A stretch of DNA of 5,073 nucleotides from contig CALADR010000086.1 in NCBI GenBank assembly GCA_937890845.1, positions 1 to 5,073 of the forward strand, in the 5' to 3' direction. This DNA is from an uncultured Bacteroidales bacterium (GTDB taxonomy: Bacteria > Bacteroidota > Bacteroidia > Bacteroidales > UBA932). Of the stretch, positions 1 through 5,073 are shown piece after piece (the stretch's first letter is position 1; each line of letters starts with the position of its first letter). The position numbers and the translations under genes are program-made. The notes under the pieces were generated by a model. The model had not been told where the DNA came from. It worked only from the letters and a program-made list of their open reading frames with translations, and searched no databases.

Positions 1-830
1 TCATGTCCAAGGATCCATGCCACAATAGCAGCCGCTACTGGAATCAGGGCAGAAAAGATGCTTGATTTTGCAACGCCGAGACTTTTGATGGTACTTACCC
101 ATAATGAGAAAGCAAGGCTTGAGCATAATACTGACAGACAGATTATCGGATACCATACATCCATTGTCATATAGGCTGGTGAGAAGTCATCAAGACCTTT
201 GAAAAGGAAAAGAGGAAACAGATATATGGAGCCGATAAGGAACTGATACATTACTATGATCTGGCTGGAGTAATTTCCGGACAGGCTTTTAGTCACTGAC
301 GCGTGCCCGACTTCGCTGATTACAGCTATAAGGAGTAATATTATACCGAATATGAAATTCTCTCCGAGTTCGCCCTTGCTCATAACCACCAGTATTATTC
401 CTACCAGAGACATCAATATTCCGGCTACGTTTATCATATTGACTTTCTCTTTGAAAAAAATCATTCCTGCTCCGATGGAGAAAATCGGAATTGTGGCTAT
501 AATCATGGCACTTAGAGTAGGGGAGCCTGTTTCTTTAAGTCCATAGGACTCGCAGATGAAATATATGAAAGGTTCAAAAAATGCGAGAAGCAGAAACTTC
601 GGCAAATCTTTCTTTTGAATCCGTTTGACTCTTCCTGCAGCTGCATTGAGCAGGAAGAGTACTATGCCTGCCATCAGGATTCTTACGAAAACGAAGTAAA
701 ATACAGGAATGTTGAGGGCTATCAGTTTATCTGTCCAGATGTATGAAATTCCCCAAAGAGTGATAGCAAAAGTAGAGACTATGTAAATCAGAGCTTTTGA
801 TTTGTGGTTTTTCTTAATGTTCTCTTCCAT
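1..830 (-). CDS. EamA/DMT-family transporter, C-terminus cut by window edge
   Basis: This is an inner-membrane permease of the drug/metabolite transporter superfamily (EamA type). The substrate cannot be read from sequence; relatives export amino acids, metabolites or drugs. Translation from the ATG at 830-828 stays open for 276 codons to the window edge, so only the last few tens of residues are missing (family about 290-310). About nine hydrophobic segments are visible, roughly at residues 13-32, 40-62, 77-95, 103-125, 133-150, 158-178, 188-210, 225-245 and 255-274. They fall into two EamA repeats (about 15-150 and from 158 on). The first repeat ends in the usual pattern: FFKEKV, then GILMSLVGIILVV. 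The second reaches ALIPVAAAIVAWILGHE, the typical P...W..LGE signature, just as the window stops. The N-terminus (MEENIKKNHKSK) is basic and cytoplasmic-looking. A GGGAG motif at 839-835 lies 4 nt before the ATG. It follows pyrC after 25 nt with no terminator, so co-transcription is likely. The family call is firm; substrate is unknown. Confidence 0.9.
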   Translation of the reverse strand, partial: MEENIKKNHKSKALIYIVSTFAITLWGISYIWTDKLIALNIPVFYFVFVRILMAGIVLFLLNAAAGRVKRIQKKDLPKFLLLAFFEPFIYFICESYGLKETGSPTLSAMIIATIPIFSIGAGMIFFKEKVNMINVAGILMSLVGIILVVMSKGELGENFIFGIILLLIAVISEVGHASVTKSLSGNYSSQIIVMYQFLIGSIYLFPLFLFKGLDDFSPAYMTMDVWYPIICLSVLCSSLAFSLWVSTIKSLGVAKSSIFSALIPVAAAIVAWILGH

Positions 831-855
831 AAAACTCCCGGATGTTTTAGTGTTT

Positions 856-2283
856 TTATCTGTTGAATATTAGTTTTTTGCCAAAAACGGCGTTAGTGTC
901 AGTTTTTCCGTCATTGACAGCCACCTTGCCTGAAATAAAAACAGTTTCAACATAACCTTGAAGTTCAACACCTTCGTATGGACTCCATTCGCATTTGTAT
1001 TTCAGACTTTCTTTAGTCACTACGAATTTCCTGTCGGGATCCACGACTGTCAAATCTGCATAATATCCTTTCTGTATCTTACCCCTTCTGTCTATTCCGA
1101 AAATTTCAGCTGCTCTTTCTGAAAAGGCAGATGCTATGCGTGTCAGTGGGATATCATGCTGTGAGGCTATTGTAAGAAGTACAGGAAGTGACTGCTGTAT
1201 CGATGGTAATCCGGATGGGGCAGTAAGATATTTTCTTTCCTTTTCCTCAGAAAGGTGTGGGGCATGGTCTGAACCTATGCTGTCTATAGTCCCGTCTCTC
1301 AATGCATTTATCAGAGCTTCCCTGTCTCTTCCGGTTTTGACAGAAGGATTGCATTTCAAGCGGCTGCCCATCTTTTCATAATCTTCATCACAGAACCACA
1401 GGTAGTTGACAGATGTTTCAGCTGTGATGCCATTATTCAGTTTTTTTGCAGCCCTGACCATTTCTACCTCTTCTGCTGTACTTACATGCAGCAAGTGGAG
1501 TCTGGTCCCGTATTTTATAGCCATATCCAGCGCCTTGGCCGATGACCTTATGCAGGCCTTCCTGCTTCTTATGTTTTTATGTTCGCTGAACGGTATCTCC
1601 TCTCCGAATTTTTCCTGAGCTGCAGATATATTTTCACGTATTATGCTTTCGTCTTCACAGTGGACAAGAACTTCCTTTTCATGGTTCATGAATATCCTCT
1701 CGAGTGCAGATTGATTATCTACCAGCATATTACCTGTTGAGGATCCCATAAAGACCTTTATACCTCCGAAACTTTCCGCCCCTTCTTTGCTTTCCAGCAT
1801 TGCGGAGATTCCGTCGGAATTACTGTTGGTCGCACCTATATGGAAGCCGAAATTTGCATAAGATCTTCCCTCAGCCATATTTATTTTTTCCGCCAGCCTC
1901 TCTGCCGATATTGTCGGAGGTGTTGTGTTGGGCATATCTACAAAAGATGTCACCCCGCCGGCTATTGCAGCCAGAGATTCGGAAGCCATATCCGCTTTTT
2001 CCGTCAGTCCCGGTTCTCTGAAATGCACGTGAGTGTCTATCCCTCCGGAAATTAGCATCTTGCCTGTAAGATCATATATTCTGGCATCTGGATATGATTT
2101 TTTGAATTCATCTGCAAGGCTGCAATAAGGGATTTTCCTTCCCTCGAATACCACAGTACCGTCTTCTTCAGGATACAGGACTTCTGATATCTTTTCTCCA
2201 GAAACAGCAACAGATCCGTTTCCGGCTGATTCGCCTGTAACTACATTGGCGTTGTAAAGTAAAAGCATGTTACCCTGATTCAT
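856..2283 (-). CDS. pyrC: Dihydroorotase (amidohydrolase family)
   Basis: Dihydroorotase is a cytoplasmic metal enzyme that reversibly cyclises N-carbamoyl-L-aspartate to dihydroorotate, the third step of de novo pyrimidine synthesis. The 475-residue protein shows the full amidohydrolase set: HxH metal ligands H85 and H87 within THVHFREPG (R89 is the expected substrate-binding Arg), MPNT at 117-120, K176 in GIKVFMGSSTGN (position of the bridging, often carbamylated, Lys), H208 in VHCEDE, H266 in HLLHVST, and catalytic D339 in GSDHAPH, followed by the typical EK. The C-terminal strand region (GKIQKGYYADLTVVD) rebuilds the small beta domain. It is somewhat longer than the usual 420-450, mainly through extra sequence at about residues 41-68. 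The start at 2283 is favoured because its ATG overlaps the upstream stop as TAATG. A second Met at codon 6 (2268), with AGGG 4 nt upstream, fits the family N-terminus at least as well. Allantoinase or hydantoinase is the main alternative, but HFREPG plus MPNT plus SDHAPH favours dihydroorotase. Confidence 0.93.
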   Translation of the reverse strand: MNQGNMLLLYNANVVTGESAGNGSVAVSGEKISEVLYPEEDGTVVFEGRKIPYCSLADEFKKSYPDARIYDLTGKMLISGGIDTHVHFREPGLTEKADMASESLAAIAGGVTSFVDMPNTTPPTISAERLAEKINMAEGRSYANFGFHIGATNSNSDGISAMLESKEGAESFGGIKVFMGSSTGNMLVDNQSALERIFMNHEKEVLVHCEDESIIRENISAAQEKFGEEIPFSEHKNIRSRKACIRSSAKALDMAIKYGTRLHLLHVSTAEEVEMVRAAKKLNNGITAETSVNYLWFCDEDYEKMGSRLKCNPSVKTGRDREALINALRDGTIDSIGSDHAPHLSEEKERKYLTAPSGLPSIQQSLPVLLTIASQHDIPLTRIASAFSERAAEIFGIDRRGKIQKGYYADLTVVDPDRKFVVTKESLKYKCEWSPYEGVELQGYVETVFISGKVAVNDGKTDTNAVFGKKLIFNR

Positions 2284-2426
2284 TATTTTCTCGGCTTTAT
2301 TTTTCTCATTTTCATTTTAAGTACTCCCCAAAAGGCTTCGCCGAAAATCCCGCTGCTCATTTTTGAAGTACCTTCTTTCCTGTCCATAAAAATAATCGGC
2401 ACTTCCTTTATTTTGAAGCCCAACTT
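2283..2426 (-). pseudogene. Out-of-frame C-terminal tail of the mannose synthase
   Basis: Reading the minus strand from 2426 gives 47 residues beginning KLGFKIKEVPIIF, then MDRKEGTSKMSSG, IFGEAFWGV and a basic end (KMKMRKIKPRK), with stop TAA at 2285-2283. This is the expected C-terminus of bacterial DPM1-like mannosyltransferases, including the conserved DR..G.SKM motif, but it is in the -1 frame relative to the catalytic part and has no start codon of its own. Joined to residues 1-193 of the upstream frame it gives a 240-residue protein, normal for the family. The tail shows no further stops and its motifs are intact, so the break is recent or not real. Its stop overlaps the pyrC start (TAATG), the arrangement expected of an intact operon. 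Conservation of the tail is seen directly; the cause of the frame change is inferred. Confidence 0.85.
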
Positions 2427-2998
2427 GTATATTTCATCTCTATCTGGAAGCCGTATCCTTTCAGTTTTATATTGTCCAGATCTATAGATTCAAGGACTTT
2501 ACGTCTGTAGCACTTAAAACCGGCCGTAGTGTCATAGACTGGCATTTTCAATACAGTGCGTACATATACGGATGCATAATATGACATTATTACCCTGCCT
2601 ATCGGCCAGTTCACTACACTTATACCATCACAGTACCTTGAACCGATAGCCAGGTCTGCTCCCTCCTTACATGCCTGATAAAGTCTGGGAACATCATCGG
2701 GATTGTGCGAAAAATCGGCATCCATCTCGAAAATATAGTCGTATCCCTTTTCAAGAGCCCATTTGAAACCTGTGATATAGGCTGTTCCCAGCCCAAGTTT
2801 CCCTTTTCTTTCAATCATGAAAAGTTTTTCAGGGAATGATTTCTGCAATTCGGCAACTATTCCTGCCGTTCCGTCGGGAGATCCGTCTTCGATAATGAGA
2901 ATGTGGTATTCTCCATCAAGGGAAAATACCGCCTTTATTATTTTTTCTATATTTTCCTTTTCGTTGTATGTTGGTATTATGACGACTTTCCTGTCCAT
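2408..2998 (-). CDS. Polyprenol-phosphate mannose synthase (DPM1-like GT2), truncated by frameshift
   Basis: Family members transfer mannose from GDP-mannose to a polyprenyl phosphate at the cytoplasmic membrane face, supplying a lipid-linked donor. The 196-residue open frame holds the GT-A catalytic core: PTYNE at 9-13, EDGSPDGT at 37-44, the GLG loop at 69-71, metal-binding DAD at 93-95 followed by FSHNP, GSR at 119-121, DTTAGFKCY at 156-164 and GYGFQIEMKY at 181-190. After TSW the frame runs into ASK and a stop, whereas the family continues W(K/R)LGF. That continuation exists in another frame at 2426-2283, so the gene is broken and the product lacks the conserved DR..G.SK segment. Met at 2998 is chosen because the family starts two to five residues before the VVIIPTYNE strand. 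The same frame is open upstream to 3172, but that extension is not family-like and crosses a terminator. No clear Shine-Dalgarno is seen. It heads the unit with pyrC. The family is secure; activity of this product is doubtful. Confidence 0.85.
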   Translation of the reverse strand: MDRKVVIIPTYNEKENIEKIIKAVFSLDGEYHILIIEDGSPDGTAGIVAELQKSFPEKLFMIERKGKLGLGTAYITGFKWALEKGYDYIFEMDADFSHNPDDVPRLYQACKEGADLAIGSRYCDGISVVNWPIGRVIMSYYASVYVRTVLKMPVYDTTAGFKCYRRKVLESIDLDNIKLKGYGFQIEMKYTSWASK

Positions 2999-3088
2999 AA
3001 AAAAAGATTTATCATGTACTATGCAGGTCATTTTGAAACTGTTTGTTTTCGAATACTCTGAAAACCGCTTCATGTATGAACTGTAGTT

Positions 3089-3096
3089 CAAAGATA
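3089..3096 (-). promoter_or_regulatory. Candidate Bacteroidota -7 promoter element (TATCTTTG)
   Basis: The minus strand reads TATCTTTG from 3096 to 3089, an exact fit to the Bacteroidota -7 consensus TAnnTTTG. It sits directly after the protease terminator and about 90 nt before the mannose synthase start at 2998. That is where a promoter for the mannose synthase-pyrC-transporter unit should lie. I see no clear TTTG at the expected -33 position, which is occupied by the terminator hairpin, so the call rests on one short element plus position. Confidence 0.4.
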
Positions 3097-3098
3097 CT

Positions 3099-3134
3099 AA
3101 AAAAGCCGGATATTGATTACATATCCGGCTTTTT
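3099..3134 (-). terminator. Intrinsic terminator after the S41 protease gene
   Basis: Positions 3100-3113 (AAAAAGCCGGATAT) pair perfectly with 3121-3134 (ATATCCGGCTTTTT), giving a 14-bp stem with a 7-nt loop at 3114-3120. On the minus strand the GC-containing core is followed by six T (3104-3099). It starts 24 nt after the protease stop at 3159. The A/T flanks make it symmetric, so it could also stop plus-strand transcripts. It separates the protease from the downstream mannose synthase unit. Confidence 0.9.
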
Positions 3135-3158
3135 ATGCGAAAACAGAATCTGTTTTGC

Positions 3159-5073
3159 TTATTTTGCGTCAATTTCCTTGAGCATTTCCTCTACAGCCGC
3201 CTCCAGCTGCTTATCCTTTCCGGAAAGCATTGAAGCCGGATCGTTATAGATAAGAATATCAGGTTCTACCTGGAGGTTTTCCAGATATCTTCCCTCATTT
3301 ATTCCGAGTGAACCTACCTGAGGTATTCCAAATACAATAGTAGGATCAATCTGTGTCTCCCACCATACAGCTGTCATTGTTCCAGGTACAGGAGCACCGA
3401 TAAGTTTTCCGATGCCGAGAGTCTTATATACATAAGGGAAACCGCTTGCATCAGAATAGTTGTTCTCGCCTATAAGTACGCAAGATGGCTTGGTCCACTT
3501 GCTGTAAGGTTCAGTACTGATGTACTGTCCTCTTGGCTGGAACTTAAGATAAGCCTTTCCTGAAAGAAGGGTTGCCAGATCATCGTGCAGCCATCCTCCT
3601 CCATTATGGCGGGTATCCACTATCACAGCCTCGGCTGTCCTGTATTTGCCGAGAAGTTTTGAATATACCTCGCGGAAACTGTCAGAATTCATACCTGCAA
3701 CATGTACATAAGCCACTCTTCCTCCCGAAAGTTTGTTGACCATTTCCTCACGCTGTCTTACCCATCTTTTGTAGAGCAGGTCGCTTTCAGTATATGCTGT
3801 TTCAACATAATAGTCTTTGGCTTTTTTGCCGTCCTTGCTTATCGAAACCAGCACTTTGTCGCCTGCCTTCATTTCCAGAAGGTTGAACCAGTTGTCTCCG
3901 GCTTTGATTTTCTGTCCGTTGATGGCTTCTATTATATCTCCTTCCTTTATCTCAGGATCTACTATATAGATAGGACCGCCTTTAAGCACTTCGGCAATTT
4001 TGAGACCGTCTCCCTTATAATCCTGATCGAGGATAACACCGAGTTTTCCGACATTTTTACCTGAGCGGTAGAAGTAGCGCGCACCAGTATGTGACCCGTT
4101 AAGTTCTCCGAGAAGTTCGGAAAGCATCTCCTGGAAATCAAAGTTATTTGTGATATGAGGGAGGAAACGCCTGTATTCATCCCTATACAGAGCCCAGTCA
4201 ATTCCATGTATTTCAGGATCATAGAACTTGTCCTTCACCTGTTTCCAAACATGGTCGAAGATATATTCTCTTTCTCTTGCCGGCTTATAGTTGAATTCTG
4301 CAGTAAATGAAATGCTTTCCTGTGCTCCGGATGCCATATTTACCTTTGTAATTCCGTTACCGCCAATAACGTAGAACGCACTGTCATCCTTTGTAGGATA
4401 GATAGATCCATAAAGGCCCTTTGCCAGTATTTTGACACTTCCTTCCTTGATATCCAGCATGCAAAGGTCGAATCCCTTCTCCAGCTGTGTCATGTAGTAC
4501 AACTTAGTACCGTCATTGTTCAGGTAATGGTCTCCCATAACACCTGAGAACCTGGTAAGACGGACGATTCTGTCCTGTCTGTTCTCCAGATCGAGATTCA
4601 GCTTCTCGGCTTTGTTCTTCTCTACTTTCGCGCTGTCTTTCTGTTCTTTCTTTTCTTCTTTTTGGGCTTCTTTCTCATCAGCAAGCATATCTTCCATATC
4701 ATCGCTTTCTTCATCGCGGATGAATTTGTAGTAAGCTTTGCTGTCGAAGAACATTGCGTAAATATCATACTCTGAGCCCCAGCTTCCGTGACTGCGGTAT
4801 CCGGCACGGTCAGACATCCATGTCATAGCCTTACCTTTCATCGCCCATCTGAAGTTTGTATCTGTATATCCGCTTTCAGTCAGATCGGTGATTTTGCCGG
4901 TTTCGATATCTATAACTGCGATATCTTCATTATTCCAGCCTCCGTTTGCCTGCCAGTTGCAAAGAATATATTTGCTGTCTGGACTCCATTGGAAACTCTG
5001 GTCTCCATCCTGGTAAGAATAGTTAATCATTTTATGAAGAGACTTTTCTTTACCGCTCTTGATATCCTTTATG
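3159..5073 (-). CDS. Tricorn-type S41 family serine protease, N-terminus outside the window
   Basis: This is a self-compartmentalising C-terminal-processing (S41) peptidase related to archaeal Tricorn, which trims oligopeptides; full-length homologues are roughly 1,050-1,100 residues. Numbering here is from the Met at 5030, which is not the start: 14 further in-frame codons with propeller-like sequence (DIKSGKEKSLH) run to the edge. Residues 1-250 are WD40/PD40-like propeller repeats (QWSPDSKYIL at 14-23, RWAMKGKAMTWMSD at 61-74), interrupted by an acidic/basic low-complexity insert at about 106-145. Residues 251-320 form the helical core domain, about 325-410 a PDZ domain (GVILD, then GDIIEAINGQKI), and 420-623 the alpha/beta protease domain. 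The Tricorn catalytic residues are all recognisable: S313-H314 in NGSHTGAR, nucleophile S526 in NNYSDASGF, E584 in YLENLQVEPDI, and the oxyanion-region DTRHNGGG at 472-479. The end, LSGKDKQLEAAVEEMLKEI, matches the Tricorn C-terminus. Any signal peptide is off-window, so cell location is unseen. A terminator follows 24 nt after the stop. Confidence 0.93.
   Translation of the reverse strand, partial: IKDIKSGKEKSLHKMINYSYQDGDQSFQWSPDSKYILCNWQANGGWNNEDIAVIDIETGKITDLTESGYTDTNFRWAMKGKAMTWMSDRAGYRSHGSWGSEYDIYAMFFDSKAYYKFIRDEESDDMEDMLADEKEAQKEEKKEQKDSAKVEKNKAEKLNLDLENRQDRIVRLTRFSGVMGDHYLNNDGTKLYYMTQLEKGFDLCMLDIKEGSVKILAKGLYGSIYPTKDDSAFYVIGGNGITKVNMASGAQESISFTAEFNYKPAREREYIFDHVWKQVKDKFYDPEIHGIDWALYRDEYRRFLPHITNNFDFQEMLSELLGELNGSHTGARYFYRSGKNVGKLGVILDQDYKGDGLKIAEVLKGGPIYIVDPEIKEGDIIEAINGQKIKAGDNWFNLLEMKAGDKVLVSISKDGKKAKDYYVETAYTESDLLYKRWVRQREEMVNKLSGGRVAYVHVAGMNSDSFREVYSKLLGKYRTAEAVIVDTRHNGGGWLHDDLATLLSGKAYLKFQPRGQYISTEPYSKWTKPSCVLIGENNYSDASGFPYVYKTLGIGKLIGAPVPGTMTAVWWETQIDPTIVFGIPQVGSLGINEGRYLENLQVEPDILIYNDPASMLSGKDKQLEAAVEEMLKEIDAK

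Noticed and set aside
352..546. Plus-strand open frames within the transporter, pyrC and protease genes (for example 352-546, 1136-1381, 3702-4064)
   Set aside because: Each lies antisense to a well-supported gene, has no recognisable domain and reads as a shadow translation.
831..855. Possible terminator or promoter between pyrC and the transporter gene
   Set aside because: The 25-nt gap has no stem-loop and no convincing promoter; it only carries a GGGAG motif before the ATG at 830.
2999..3172. N-terminal extension of the mannose synthase frame, with Met codons at 3172, 3072 and 3031
   Set aside because: The added residues do not resemble the family N-terminus, the frame runs through the terminator hairpin and into the end of the protease gene, and the Met at 2998 sits right before the VVIIPTYNE strand.
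5028..5030. Met at 5030 as start of the S41 protease
   Set aside because: The frame is open upstream to the window edge and encodes propeller-like sequence; the protein is only about 60% of family length from this Met, so it is internal.
1..5073. Search for a novel defence, mobile or RNA-based system
   Set aside because: No direct-repeat array, inverted terminal repeats, transposase, recombinase, tRNA or toxin-antitoxin-like pair is visible; nearly all of the window is taken up by four known gene families.

Overview
The window carries four protein-coding loci, all on the minus strand. It looks like a piece of a Bacteroidota chromosome, most likely order Bacteroidales. The reasons are protein style (a Tricorn-type S41 protease with a Lys/Glu-rich insert, a short DPM1-type glycosyltransferase next to pyrC), starts with weak or no Shine-Dalgarno sequences, and one sequence that fits the Bacteroidota -7 promoter consensus TAnnTTTG. 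The genus cannot be read from the sequence.

In the direction of transcription (high to low coordinates): (1) 5073 down to 3159 is the C-terminal 637 codons of a Tricorn/S41-family protease. Its 5' end lies outside the window, and the Met at 5030 is internal, because the frame stays open to the edge with propeller-like sequence. (2) 3134-3099 is a strong intrinsic terminator, followed at 3096-3089 by a candidate promoter. (3) 2998-2283 is a polyprenol-phosphate mannose synthase (DPM1-like GT2) broken by a frameshift near 2420-2426. The catalytic part ends prematurely at 2408, and a well-conserved 47-residue C-terminal tail lies in another frame. (4) 2283-856 is an intact dihydroorotase (pyrC) whose ATG overlaps the stop of the tail as TAATG. 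(5) 830 to the window start is an EamA/DMT-family transporter, intact as far as visible (276 codons), with its C-terminus cut by the window edge.

The last three genes are packed as one transcription unit (1-nt overlap, then a 25-nt gap). It joins a lipid-linked mannose donor enzyme, a de novo pyrimidine enzyme and a small-molecule exporter. These look co-transcribed rather than parts of one pathway. The protease is in a separate unit upstream.

The most notable observation is the break in the mannosyltransferase. Adding one extra copy of the 7-nt unit AAGTTGG already present at the break restores the family motif (MKYTSWKLGFKI), a full-length 240-residue protein and the TAATG junction. This points to contraction of a 2-copy tandem repeat, either real (possibly reversible) or an assembly/sequencing collapse. 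I see no RNA gene, CRISPR array, insertion sequence or clearly new system. The rest reads as ordinary housekeeping sequence.
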